Assembly (NCBI GenBank): GCA_030537195.1
Contig: JAUNOK010000014.1
Location: 1-64,000, forward strand
Direction: 5' to 3'
Length of the DNA: 64,000 nucleotides
Origin: Eubacteriales bacterium
GTDB taxonomy: Bacteria; Bacillota; Clostridia; Lachnospirales; Lachnospiraceae
The translations under genes and the position numbers were made by a program. Positions 19,001-27,499 of the stretch are shown one piece after another (position 1 is the stretch's first letter; each line of letters starts with the position of its first letter). The notes under the pieces are model-generated. The model was given only the letters and a program-made list of their open reading frames with translations. It made no database searches and was not told the origin of the DNA.

Positions 19001-19031
19001 TGTCGTGAACGACAGCAACTTTGTCGTGAAC
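19001..19031 (-). promoter_or_regulatory. Tandem LytTR-type operator of the ABC operon
   Basis: Two identical 10-bp direct repeats, GTTCACGACA on the minus strand, at 19001-19010 and 19022-19031, separated by 11 bp (21 bp start to start, two helical turns). This is the layout bound by LytTR-family response regulators, whose sites share a GTT core. The nearer repeat ends 32 bp above the -10 element. The adjacent LytTR regulator (20221-20952) is the obvious candidate to bind here. Confidence 0.75.
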
Positions 19032-19058
19032 TACCATGGTGACTATTAACATAGATAT

Positions 19059-19095
19059 AAAAACCGGAACAGCAGATTTTACTCTACTGTTCCGG
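19059..19095 (-). terminator. Terminator after the histidine kinase gene
   Basis: A perfect 9-bp stem CCGGAACAG/CTGTTCCGG (19064-19072, 19087-19095) is followed on the minus strand by TTTTTATAT. It separates the two-component genes from the ABC operon they probably control. Confidence 0.85.
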
Positions 19096-19103
19096 CTCAA
19101 TTA

Positions 19104-20228
19104 TCACCATCTTATTTCACAACAGAACATATTTCCTTCTTCATAATAGTCGCATGTTCCATTGTTCTTCTTTACAAGCTTCTTAATAATCTGCGTTCCA
19201 AGACCATGTGACTTCTTGTCCTGCTTACTTGTATGAAGCTCTTTATTATTGTTTAATACTGATTCCGATATATAATTCTCTACAGTTATAATCATATCAT
19301 CTCCATTCCACACGGAACGGATTTCTATTTCCCTGTTACACGGTTCTTCTTTAAGTTCAGCCTCTATTGCGTTGTCTAACACATTTCCCATAATCGTATA
19401 CAGGTCATTGCCATGCATAGACTTTAATGTCTTATGAAGTCCTGTCGTTATTATGATATCTTCACTCTTGGCATATTCTATCTTATTATTAATAACCGTA
19501 TTGAATATCGGATTATCTGTATGAATGTACTCCTTTGTTTTCTCAAGACTTATACTGTACTCCTTAAGAAAATCCTTAGCTTCCTCGTATCTTTCCTGTG
19601 AAAGCAGACCATATATAACCTGAAGCTGATTGTTCATATCATGCCTTACTGTTCTTACCTGCTTATCCATTGCCTGCACATTTTTAAGATAATCCTCTCC
19701 GGATTCTATTACATTTCTTAAATGTTCAGCCTCCTGCCCTCTGTAATTCTCCTGATAAAGCCTTACAAGAGTTCTATAGAATATATACGCAAGCACAAGA
19801 CATAACACAATAATATTCATAATGAGCATAATATCGTGCCCGTCATCTGACATTCCAAGCCTGATTAACAGATAGATATTAAGGCACAACACTAAGACAA
19901 AAGCTGCTATATTAATCTTGTCAATCTTAGTAAATCTGCCATTCCTGGTTGTCTTAAATGTATTCATAAATGCAATCAATGCCAGATATATAATAATGAC
20001 AGTAAACTCATATATTCCTGTCCTGTGTATTAAAGATTGTGCATCTGCAATATATATCACGCCATAAGTAATAGCTGCTATAACAATAACAATCAGTGCC
20101 GATACTACATACGCCGCTTTAGCGATATACGCCTTCAGCAACGGATATATCTCTCTTACAAGTATTACTCCTATACATATCATTATTGCAATTCTGATAT
20201 TAACAATATTTAATAATCTATCATTCAT
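19104..20228 (-). CDS. Sensor histidine kinase, AgrC-like GHKL type
   Basis: 374 aa. About five to six membrane helices fill residues 10-165, followed by a short coiled segment and the phosphoacceptor block TVRHDMNNQLQVI (His). The GHKL ATPase contains the N-box GNVLDNAIEAE and the G-box SHGLGTQIIKKL. This layout matches AgrC/ComD-like kinases, which often sense peptides. It overlaps the response regulator gene by 8 bp. The signal is unknown: no AgrD- or bacteriocin-like peptide gene was found nearby. Confidence 0.88.
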   Translation of the reverse strand: MNDRLLNIVNIRIAIMICIGVILVREIYPLLKAYIAKAAYVVSALIVIVIAAITYGVIYIADAQSLIHRTGIYEFTVIIIYLALIAFMNTFKTTRNGRFTKIDKINIAAFVLVLCLNIYLLIRLGMSDDGHDIMLIMNIIVLCLVLAYIFYRTLVRLYQENYRGQEAEHLRNVIESGEDYLKNVQAMDKQVRTVRHDMNNQLQVIYGLLSQERYEEAKDFLKEYSISLEKTKEYIHTDNPIFNTVINNKIEYAKSEDIIITTGLHKTLKSMHGNDLYTIMGNVLDNAIEAELKEEPCNREIEIRSVWNGDDMIITVENYISESVLNNNKELHTSKQDKKSHGLGTQIIKKLVKKNNGTCDYYEEGNMFCCEIRW

Positions 20229-20952
20229 ATATCTGTCTGTTGTGCCTGTACTGCATATACCCCTTCATAAATGTATCTTTATAGCTTCTTCCAAGCTTAA
20301 GAATCTCTCCATCTCTCATGACAACTTCGTTAGTACTCTGATTGATTCTTGATATATACCTGTAATTAATCATATATTTCTTATGAGCCCTCACGATATC
20401 CGTACCTGCTATATCCTGTTCGAACTCTGTCATATTCTTTCTCACAACATAAGCATTGCCATCTGCAGTATGCACTGTAAGATAATGATCCTCGCTGTCA
20501 ACATATGTTACGTTGCTTGAATCAACTTTAATAAATCTATCTTTGACATCAATAACAATACTCTTTTCATAACCATCAATTGCAATCAACTTCTTAACGA
20601 CTCTCTGTACATAAGTCTCATATCTTGATTTTCTGATAAAATAGAAAGGCGTATAATCAAATGTATCATATACGACATCTTCATGCGAAGTGACGAATAT
20701 AATCTTAGTTCTATATCCGGATTTTCCGATATTCTCAGCCACGGCGAATCCGTCCATAGGCTCCATATTAATATCAAGAAGTACTGCTTTATACATCTTA
20801 CATTTTAAAGCTTCCAGCAATTGTGTGCCATTATTATAATAATCTATGATTACATCATCTCTTCCGGCTTTCACGAATTCATTCTTTAATGATGCTGTCA
20901 GCTTATCAGCCATAACCTTATCATCATCACATATTGCGATTGTATATCCCAT
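20221..20952 (-). CDS. Response regulator, LytTR DNA-binding type
   Basis: 243 aa. Receiver domain with the acidic pocket (AICDDD), the phospho-acceptor Asp in VLLDINMEPMDG, Thr in VTSHED and Lys in FIRKSRYE. The C-terminal LytTR domain (about 140-240) contains YVDSEDHYLTVHT and VRAHKKYMINYRYI. It is transcribed with the kinase. The gene starts only 22 bp after putP, so it may be read from the putP promoter or from one inside putP. It probably binds the tandem repeats at 19001-19031. Confidence 0.9.
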   Translation of the reverse strand: MGYTIAICDDDKVMADKLTASLKNEFVKAGRDDVIIDYYNNGTQLLEALKCKMYKAVLLDINMEPMDGFAVAENIGKSGYRTKIIFVTSHEDVVYDTFDYTPFYFIRKSRYETYVQRVVKKLIAIDGYEKSIVIDVKDRFIKVDSSNVTYVDSEDHYLTVHTADGNAYVVRKNMTEFEQDIAGTDIVRAHKKYMINYRYISRINQSTNEVVMRDGEILKLGRSYKDTFMKGYMQYRHNRQIYE

Positions 20953-20974
20953 ATATAAAGCACCTTCTCTATAG

Positions 20975-22504
20975 TTATTTGCTCATGCTTCTTACTTCTT
21001 CGAACTTATCCATAACTTCCTTAGATGGCTTTCCAGTTGCAAGACTTACAACAATAATAACTAATGTTGCGAAGATAAATGCTGGTAAAAGCTCATATAC
21101 AGCAAATATTCCTCCAAGCTTGGCAATTCCGAACTTCCATATGAATATCATTGCACCACCTGCAATCATTCCTGATACAATTCCATACTTATTAGCTCTC
21201 TTCCAGAAAAGTGAACATAAAACAACCGGTCCAAATGCCGCACCAAAACCAGCCCATGCAAATGAAACAATCTTAAATACTGAACTTGTTGGATCAAGTG
21301 CAAAGAATATTGATATAACAGATATAACTACAACTGTAAGTCTTGCTACAAGCATTGATGTCTTCTTAGACATTTTAATGTGTAACACTTCAACTGCAAG
21401 GTTCTGTGATATTGCTGATGAAGCTGCCAGAAGCTGTGAATCTGCTGTTGACATTGTTGCTGCAAGAATACCTGCAAGGATAATTCCTGCTATAAATGCT
21501 GCTACAGGATTAAATGTTGAAAGATAATGTGATATCTTAACAATAATTGTCTCTGACTCTGAACCTGCAAGTGTATCAATAACACCAACCTTAGAAAGTG
21601 TAAGACCAATTACACCGATTCCTGTTGCAACTATAAGTGATATGAATACCCATATAGTGGCAATTCTTCTTGAAATCTTTAACTTGTTCTCATCTTCGAT
21701 TGCCATGAATCTTAAAAGAATATGTGGCATACCGAAATATCCAAGTCCCCATGCAAGTGTTGAAACAATCTTAAAGAAGCCGTAATCTCCTGAACTGTTA
21801 GTTTCAGCGATATGTGTATGGAACATATCAAGATATCCAGGAAGTGCCTTGGCATTGTCAAGTACAGCCCCCATTCCGCCAGCCTGTACAATTCCGAATA
21901 TAACAACAACAGCAAGTGCGAATGTCATAATAATACTCTGTACAAGGTCAGATGTACTTGCTGCAAGGAATCCACCCATTGTGCAGTAAAGTACAATAAC
22001 AACAGCACTTACAATCATTGCTGCATGATAATTAAAACCTAAAAGACTGTTAAACAACTTTCCGCAGGCAGCAAAACCTGACGCCGTATATGGTATAAAG
22101 AATATTACAATAAGCGCTGCTGAGATTAATGTGATTACATGCTTGTCATCACCGAATCTCTTAGAGAAGTAATCTGGAAGTGTTATTGCCTTATAACCAT
22201 GTGAATATAATCTTATCTTCTTGGCAACAATAAGCCAGTTAAGGTATGTACCAAGTGCAAGACCAATTGCTGTCCATGTTGCGTCAGCAAGACCTGTAAG
22301 GTATGCAAGTCCAGGAACACCCATAAGAAGATAACTACTCATATCTGATGCTTCTGCACTCATCGCAGTAACAACAGGGCCTAACTTTCTTCCTCCAAGG
22401 TAGAAATCTCCTACATCACTGTTCTTCTTAGAACAGATTACACCTATAACTACTACCATTCCAAGGTAAAGTATAATTGCTGCTAAAATAATAATGTTTG
22501 ACAT
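20975..22504 (-). CDS. putP: Sodium/proline symporter
   Basis: 509 aa. Sodium:solute symporter (SSS) family, about 13 membrane helices. It has the PutP landmarks near the N-terminus (GGRKLGPVVTAMSAEASDMSSYLLMGVPG, here split by no gap) and the internal FGMPHILLRFMAI segment. Brings proline into the cell with sodium. Normal length. The ribosome binding site AAAGGAAAAGGG lies in one arm of a large imperfect palindrome spanning the promoter (22510-22587). The LytTR two-component genes follow at 22 bp. Confidence 0.92.
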   Translation of the reverse strand: MSNIIILAAIILYLGMVVVIGVICSKKNSDVGDFYLGGRKLGPVVTAMSAEASDMSSYLLMGVPGLAYLTGLADATWTAIGLALGTYLNWLIVAKKIRLYSHGYKAITLPDYFSKRFGDDKHVITLISAALIVIFFIPYTASGFAACGKLFNSLLGFNYHAAMIVSAVVIVLYCTMGGFLAASTSDLVQSIIMTFALAVVVIFGIVQAGGMGAVLDNAKALPGYLDMFHTHIAETNSSGDYGFFKIVSTLAWGLGYFGMPHILLRFMAIEDENKLKISRRIATIWVFISLIVATGIGVIGLTLSKVGVIDTLAGSESETIIVKISHYLSTFNPVAAFIAGIILAGILAATMSTADSQLLAASSAISQNLAVEVLHIKMSKKTSMLVARLTVVVISVISIFFALDPTSSVFKIVSFAWAGFGAAFGPVVLCSLFWKRANKYGIVSGMIAGGAMIFIWKFGIAKLGGIFAVYELLPAFIFATLVIIVVSLATGKPSKEVMDKFEEVRSMSK

Positions 22505-22509
22505 AAAAT

Positions 22510-22587
22510 AATCCCTTTTCCTTTCATAAATACACGAATGAAGCTATTATAACATACATTCGGCTTTATAAAAAGCGAAAAGGGATT
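22510..22587. repeat. 78-bp imperfect palindrome over the putP promoter and ribosome binding site
   Basis: Two 31-nt arms share AATCCCTTTTC at the outside and CGAATG at the inside, with equal spacing between these blocks. The central 16 nt contains TATAAT (minus strand, 22546-22551), the likely -10 of putP. The downstream arm includes the putP ribosome binding site. It could form a cruciform, an operator pair, or an RNA stem in read-through transcripts. Confidence 0.6.
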
Positions 22588-22614
22588 AATTGTTATTATA
22601 AATATGTTGTTAAA

Positions 22615-23550
22615 CTACTCTGGTACATTTTCACCAGATGACTTCTGTTCTTCTGATGACTGGGTAGGCTGTGTTGTAGACTCCTGCTGATAATTGTCAC
22701 TTGGTTGCTGTGTCTCTTCAGAATCATTCTTCTGTGTCTCAGTCTTCTCAGAACTATCATCATTCTGAAAATCTTCTGTTTCAGCCTGTGTCTGACTGTA
22801 TTGTGAATTATTATTCTGTATATTGCTGCTGCCATTAGCATTATCTGTAGGATCTCTATATGCATCGTCAGCTATCCGGATTATACCTTCAACTTTAATA
22901 TCTGAACTGATATCAAAATCATCAACTATCTCTACAGTTGTCTTGGCACCACAGTTCTCATATATCCACTTGGCATTGGCACATGTCATAAGTATCGAGC
23001 CATCTGTCACATTCTGACCTATAGCATTATATGATTGTGGATTAAGATTATTATCACTCTGGCTGTAATATGTTGCTGTGCTAAGATATTCAGCATTATC
23101 AAGTCTTGACGAATATCTGACATAATATATATCAGTAATCTTACGCCATAAAGACTTCTCTGATATTGCTGTCTTTGCAGGGGTCACCTTAGGACCTATT
23201 GCAACCCTGAATGCTTTAACAGGAATTGTGAATTCTTTATTGTCGTCTAACTGATAAACCACAAGTGTATGCTTAGCTATGCTTATCCTGATATAATAGG
23301 ACTGATTCTTTGCTATTGTCTGAGTCTCCGTCTGTGTTTCCGGATGACTATCTGTATCAGTTGTCTCTTCTTCAGTCGATGTCTCATCAGCAATCTTATT
23401 GTTATTATGCATGCTAATGACTGTCTTTAATACAAAAAACAATCCAAAGAACATAATAATAAGTATAACAAGATATACTATTGAATTCGTTCCTTTAAAC
23501 CATCTTTTAATATCAAACTTCTTAGTTCTCTTATAGCCTTTATAATCCAT
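22615..23550 (-). CDS. Membrane-anchored L,D-transpeptidase (YkuD)-like protein with altered active site
   Basis: 311 aa. Cytoplasmic basic N-terminus, one membrane helix (24-42), a Thr/Glu-rich linker (50-80), then a YkuD-like fold (86-210): residues 86-120 resemble the first strands (IRISIAKHTLVVYQ... AIGPKVTPA), and GSILMTCANAKWIYENC...TTVEI matches the segment around the catalytic Cys (C190). The usual SHGC is replaced by LMTC, so the His-Gly part is missing. The C-terminal 80 residues are a low-complexity Ser/Thr/Gln/Asn/Glu tail. It may bind or modify peptidoglycan, or be a non-catalytic wall-binding protein. Confidence 0.65.
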   Translation of the reverse strand: MDYKGYKRTKKFDIKRWFKGTNSIVYLVILIIMFFGLFFVLKTVISMHNNNKIADETSTEEETTDTDSHPETQTETQTIAKNQSYYIRISIAKHTLVVYQLDDNKEFTIPVKAFRVAIGPKVTPAKTAISEKSLWRKITDIYYVRYSSRLDNAEYLSTATYYSQSDNNLNPQSYNAIGQNVTDGSILMTCANAKWIYENCGAKTTVEIVDDFDISSDIKVEGIIRIADDAYRDPTDNANGSSNIQNNNSQYSQTQAETEDFQNDDSSEKTETQKNDSEETQQPSDNYQQESTTQPTQSSEEQKSSGENVPE

Positions 23551-23579
23551 AATCTACCAACCGTGAATATCAGCGTTAA

Positions 23580-24218
23580 TTAAATATCCTTACCCATGTT
23601 CTTCTCTTTTAATTCGATGAACTTAAGAATCATATCAATTGCACCATCTACTCCAACAATACCACTGTCTATGCAAAGGTTATAGCTCTTAGCTTCTCCC
23701 CACTTCTTGCTTGAGTAGTAATTATAATAGCTTGCTCTTCTCTTATCTGTCTTCTGGATAAGATCTGCTGCCTTAGAATCATTAAGTTCATATATTCTCT
23801 TGATTCTCTGTACTCTCTCATCAAGACTTGCCTTGATGAATACACTTACTGCATATGGATTATCTTCCAATGCATAATCTGCACATCTTCCTACGATAAC
23901 ACATGATTCTCTCTCTGCAAGTTTCTTGATAGCATCAAACTGTGCAAGGAAAACCTTGTGGTTAATAGGCATATCCACATATGAATTAGTATATCCGAGT
24001 GAATATGTATCCATTACAAGAGAATAGAGGAAACTGTTAGTAGGCTTCTCGTCCTGAGATGCGAAAAGTTCTTCACAAAGTCCACTCTCCTTAGCTGCAA
24101 GTTCAAGCAGTTCCTTGTCGTAGCACTTTATCCCCAGCTTCTCTGCCAGTTTCATGCCTATCTCATGTCCACCGCTTCCAAATTCTCGTCCGATAGTAAT
24201 AACTGTTCTCTCATCCAT
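23580..24218 (-). CDS. Cytidylate kinase-like family protein
   Basis: 212 aa. P-loop kinase of the Cytidylate_kin2 family: the nucleotide-binding loop is GREFGSGGHEIG at the N-terminus, followed by KCYDKELLELAAKESG, the CVIVGRCADYAL strand-loop, and the lid segment KTDKRRASYYNYYSSKKWG. Related to, but distinct from, true Cmk; the in vivo substrate of this family is not established. Good ribosome binding site (GGAGG). Lies between the YkuD-like gene and a hypothetical gene; an upstream -10 TATAAT (24265-24270) is visible. Confidence 0.85.
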   Translation of the reverse strand: MDERTVITIGREFGSGGHEIGMKLAEKLGIKCYDKELLELAAKESGLCEELFASQDEKPTNSFLYSLVMDTYSLGYTNSYVDMPINHKVFLAQFDAIKKLAERESCVIVGRCADYALEDNPYAVSVFIKASLDERVQRIKRIYELNDSKAADLIQKTDKRRASYYNYYSSKKWGEAKSYNLCIDSGIVGVDGAIDMILKFIELKEKNMGKDI

Positions 24219-24283
24219 AGTTCCTACCTCCTGGTTTCAATTGTATACGAAATACTATAAATGTATTATACATTATCTTTGCG

Positions 24284-24301
24284 GTAAAATCTACATTTTA
24301 C
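24284..24301. repeat. Inverted repeat upstream of the cytidylate kinase-like gene
   Basis: GTAAAAT-N4-ATTTTAC. It overlaps the expected -35 position of the promoter whose -10 is at 24265-24270, so it may be an operator. No T run follows, so a terminator is less likely. Confidence 0.35.
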
Positions 24302-24333
24302 GCATAATTAAATAAATCTTTAACAATTATTAA

Positions 24334-24876
24334 CTACTCTTCATAATGATCTATATGAAGGAGTATCTCTGTAAGGAATTCTGCAATCTTGGTTCCTGCT
24401 TTATTAGATATAACACTGTATCTGCTTGGTGTAACACATGCCAGCCTGATATTAGAGAATCCTCTTGCACCAAGCATATAATTCTTACTGAAATTCTTAG
24501 CCTTAAGTGCCTTTTCAACATCAGGAAGCACCTGATTTCTCGTAATTATTATGAATGATATGTGTGAATACATATGATTCTTTGCCGGCAGCTTTCCATC
24601 TCCTCTCACAAAATGAGGTTCAATCTTTTCCACTGCAAAATTATACAGATCATCAAGTTCTTTCATTCCAAGCGTATCGCAGTTAATAAAGAACAGATGC
24701 TCGTAGCATTTGGAATCCCATAACTTGGCGTCATCTGTCGTAGAAAATCTGTCTTTCTTATTATAACTGTACGCATAGATAACAAACTTTCTGCCATCAA
24801 ACCAGTAATTATGGTATATATCAAATGTATCTGAAATACTGTTCAATATTATATCTATAAATTCCTTGCGTCTCAA
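24334..24876 (-). CDS. Hypothetical protein downstream of the pseudouridine synthase gene
   Basis: 180 aa, not recognised. Soluble, mixed alpha/beta composition, no signal peptide or membrane segment. Notable blocks are NYWFDGRKFVIYAYSYNKKDRF, HLFFINCDTLGMKELDDLYNF and GARGFSNIRLACVTPSRYSV. The start overlaps the end of the rluD-like gene by 4 bp, so the two are translationally coupled; the gene ends the lspA-rluD operon. No function can be assigned. Confidence 0.75.
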   Translation of the reverse strand: MRRKEFIDIILNSISDTFDIYHNYWFDGRKFVIYAYSYNKKDRFSTTDDAKLWDSKCYEHLFFINCDTLGMKELDDLYNFAVEKIEPHFVRGDGKLPAKNHMYSHISFIIITRNQVLPDVEKALKAKNFSKNYMLGARGFSNIRLACVTPSRYSVISNKAGTKIAEFLTEILLHIDHYEE

Positions 24877-25805
24877 TTGCTACCTCCATTTCTTAAATCC
24901 TTAAGCAGCTTCTCAAAATATTCTGGCAATGGTGCTTTGAATTCCATATATTCACCTGTTGAGGGATGAATAAATCCAAGAACACCGGCATGAAGTGTCT
25001 GTCCCTGCAATCTGTATCCTGTCTTTGCATGACAATATACATCATCTCCAAGAATAGGGTGTCCTATACTTGCCATATGCACTCTTATCTGATGTGTTCT
25101 TCCTGTCTCTAACTGACACTCGATAAAACTGTATCTGTCAAAATTCTCAAGAACACGATAATGAGTAACAGCACGTTTCCCATTCTTTCTGTCAATTGCC
25201 ATCATCTTGCGGTCCTTAGGATTACGCCCTATAGGTGCATCAACAGTTCCTTCTTCCTCTTTAAAGCGGTTATGTACAATACAATAATACTTTCTTGTTA
25301 TCGAATGAACAGCAAGCTGAGCAGCAATATCATTGTGTGCCTTGTCATTCTTGCAGGCAACAATAACTCCGGTTGTATTCATATCTATTCTATGTACTAT
25401 TCCTGGACGCATAACGCCGTTAATTCCTGACAGATTATCTCGGCAGTGATACATAAGCGCATTGACAACTGTTCCTGTGTAATGTCCTGCAGCCGGGTGT
25501 ACAACCATTCCCTTTGGCTTATCTATCAGTATTACATCATCATCTTCATATATTATATTCAGAGGTATATTTTCCGGAAGTATCTCTGGCACAATAAGTT
25601 CAGGAATTGTTATTGTAATATGTTCCGTTCCATTAAGCTTGTAGTTGGACTTGACACATTTGCCATCAACTGTAATATCGCCGTCATCTAAAAGCTTCTG
25701 TATTCTTGACCTTGACACATCTTCTAATTCCTGTGACAGGTATTTGTCTATTCTTGTGCCCTTATCCTCTGGTTCAGCAATTAAATTCTGTACTGAATCA
25801 CTCAT
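24873..25805 (-). CDS. RluA/RluD-family pseudouridine synthase
   Basis: 310 aa from the chosen ATG. Isomerises uridine to pseudouridine in rRNA. N-terminal S4 domain (about 15-75, RIDKYLSQELEDVSRSRIQKLL) and catalytic domain with HRIDMNTTGVIVACKN, where the Asp is the nucleophile, and the GRTHQIRVHM motif. The frame extends to a GTG at 25814, but ATG at 25805 has the better spacing from AAGAAGGG. It overlaps lspA by 8 bp. RluD-type (23S helix 69) specificity is likely but not proved. Confidence 0.92.
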   Translation of the reverse strand: MSDSVQNLIAEPEDKGTRIDKYLSQELEDVSRSRIQKLLDDGDITVDGKCVKSNYKLNGTEHITITIPELIVPEILPENIPLNIIYEDDDVILIDKPKGMVVHPAAGHYTGTVVNALMYHCRDNLSGINGVMRPGIVHRIDMNTTGVIVACKNDKAHNDIAAQLAVHSITRKYYCIVHNRFKEEEGTVDAPIGRNPKDRKMMAIDRKNGKRAVTHYRVLENFDRYSFIECQLETGRTHQIRVHMASIGHPILGDDVYCHAKTGYRLQGQTLHAGVLGFIHPSTGEYMEFKAPLPEYFEKLLKDLRNGGSN

Positions 25806-26325
25806 TATTATCACCCTTCTTTGAAACTTTTAAGAATCCGAAATCATCTTCTTTATAGATAAAAAGAATAAGAATTATAAGCAGAACAACCGAAACCGTA
25901 ACATAGCAGTCTGCCACATTAAATACAGGGAAATTAATAAGCTTAAAATATATAAAATCTCTTACATATCCGAATCTTACCCTGTCAATGAAATTTCCTA
26001 CTGCACCAGATACAAGTAATGTACATGTTATAAGAAGTGGCATGTACTTTCTTGTTGCAGGAAGATTAATAATCACATAAGTTACTATAAGCAGTACTAC
26101 AACTGTAAATACAAGAAACAGATTAATCTTACCGCTTAACATTCCCCATGCTGCACCTGAGTTTCTAAGGTATGAGAAAACAAACGCATCCCCAATTATC
26201 TTAAAATCCGGTTTTCCCATAAGCTTTGCTTCTGCCAGTGCTTTGGTAATCTGGTCTAATTCTGTCAGAACAACAATTCCTATTATATAAAATAACAAAT
26301 TGAATATTTTCTTTTTATTATTCAC
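25798..26325 (-). CDS. lspA: Lipoprotein signal peptidase (signal peptidase II)
   Basis: 175 aa. Aspartic membrane protease that removes the signal peptide from prolipoproteins. Four membrane segments; the family blocks LDQITKALAEAKL, NSGAAWG, GNFIDRVRFGYVRDF and FNVADCYV are present, the last two carrying the catalytic Asp pair. It heads an operon with the pseudouridine synthase, an arrangement common in Firmicutes. Several lipoprotein candidates, including 18157-18933, would be its substrates. Confidence 0.95.
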   Translation of the reverse strand: MNNKKKIFNLLFYIIGIVVLTELDQITKALAEAKLMGKPDFKIIGDAFVFSYLRNSGAAWGMLSGKINLFLVFTVVVLLIVTYVIINLPATRKYMPLLITCTLLVSGAVGNFIDRVRFGYVRDFIYFKLINFPVFNVADCYVTVSVVLLIILILFIYKEDDFGFLKVSKKGDNNE

Positions 26326-26348
26326 TTTCGGCCTCCGTCATTAAACAT

Positions 26349-27434
26349 TTATCTTATAACACCTTCAAGTGCTCTTCTCATCTGGTCATCAGATATATCT
26401 CTGTCAATGTAAGCATCTCCAACTGACTTAAGAAGAATGAACTTAACCTTGCCTGCATCCATCTTCTTGTCATTCTTGGATACTGCAACAACATCATCAA
26501 TCTTAATGCCTGTGACATGGTCAGGGAATTCATATAATGCAAATGTATTAAGAGCATCATCTCTTTCCTCTGCAGTAATTGTTCCAAGTTCAACACATAT
26601 ATTAAGTGCAGCTATCATTCCAAGCACAACACACTCTCCATGATAAAGTGTGAAATTCATCTCTTTCTCAATAGCATGTCCTAATGTATGTCCGAAATTA
26701 AGCAGAGCTCTTTCGCCCTTCTCCTTAGGGTCATTCTCAACAACTTCTCTCTTGATATTGCAGCTCACATATATCATATGTTCAAGTGCATCTGTATCAA
26801 GAGCTTTGATTCTGTCTGCATTGTCCTTGAGCCAGTTGTAATATTCCTTATCCTTGATAAGTCCGTGCTTGATAATCTCACCAAATCCGGAATTAAAGAG
26901 TCTCTTACTGAGTGACTTAAGCACTGACATATTCATATACACAAGCTTTGGCTGATGGAATGCTCCAACCATATTCTTATAGGCTCTGAAATCAACACCA
27001 GTCTTACCGCCAATACTTGAATCGACCTGTGCAAGAAGTGATGTAGGAACCTGTATGAACTTAATTCCTCTAAGGTAAGTTGCTGCCGAAAAGCCTGTAA
27101 GATCACCAACTACACCACCTCCAAGTGCTACAAGGCAGTCATTCCTGTCAAAATGATTCTCTATAAGATATTCGTATACATCCTGTACTGTATCAAGAGT
27201 CTTATTCTCTTCTCCTGCTGCAAATGTATATACATATACTGCATTACCTGTTTTTTCAAGTTCTGCCTTTACTTCATCAGCATATAAAGGTCCTACATTG
27301 CTGTCCGTTACAATACATAACTTTCTTCCAGTTATTCCCAGCTTGTTAAAAGCATCGCAAAGACCTCCGAATCCACTCTCAATTACAATATCGTATGCTG
27401 GTTTTCCTTCGCACTTTACATTAATACACTTCAT
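26349..27434 (-). CDS. aroB: 3-dehydroquinate synthase
   Basis: 361 aa. Second step of the shikimate pathway: DAHP to 3-dehydroquinate, NAD-dependent. Carries GGGVVGDLTGFSAATYLRG, PTSLLAQVDSSIGGKTG and the metal-ligand segment NFGHTLGHAIEK. The frame runs to 27473, but ATG at 27434 has GGGAGAA at proper distance and gives normal length. Separated from sepF by a terminator and followed at 23 bp by lspA, so probably co-transcribed with it. Confidence 0.95.
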   Translation of the reverse strand: MKCINVKCEGKPAYDIVIESGFGGLCDAFNKLGITGRKLCIVTDSNVGPLYADEVKAELEKTGNAVYVYTFAAGEENKTLDTVQDVYEYLIENHFDRNDCLVALGGGVVGDLTGFSAATYLRGIKFIQVPTSLLAQVDSSIGGKTGVDFRAYKNMVGAFHQPKLVYMNMSVLKSLSKRLFNSGFGEIIKHGLIKDKEYYNWLKDNADRIKALDTDALEHMIYVSCNIKREVVENDPKEKGERALLNFGHTLGHAIEKEMNFTLYHGECVVLGMIAALNICVELGTITAEERDDALNTFALYEFPDHVTGIKIDDVVAVSKNDKKMDAGKVKFILLKSVGDAYIDRDISDDQMRRALEGVIR

Positions 27435-27460
27435 AATGTTCTCCCTTATTCTTATACTTA

Positions 27461-27489
27461 AACAGCCACCCATTATATGTGGGTGGCTG
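27461..27489 (-). terminator. Terminator after sepF
   Basis: A perfect 10-bp stem (ACAGCCACCC/GGGTGGCTGT) with a 9-nt loop lies 11 bp past the sepF stop; a short TTTAAG tail follows on the minus strand. Confidence 0.65.
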
Positions 27490-27499
27490 TGAAGATCAA

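Noticed and set aside
18937-19055. A 40-codon minus-strand frame spanning the tandem operator before the lipoprotein gene, considered as a possible signal peptide
   Set aside because: It has no ribosome binding site, is not peptide-precursor-like, and exists mainly because the 21-bp repeat spacing keeps one frame open.
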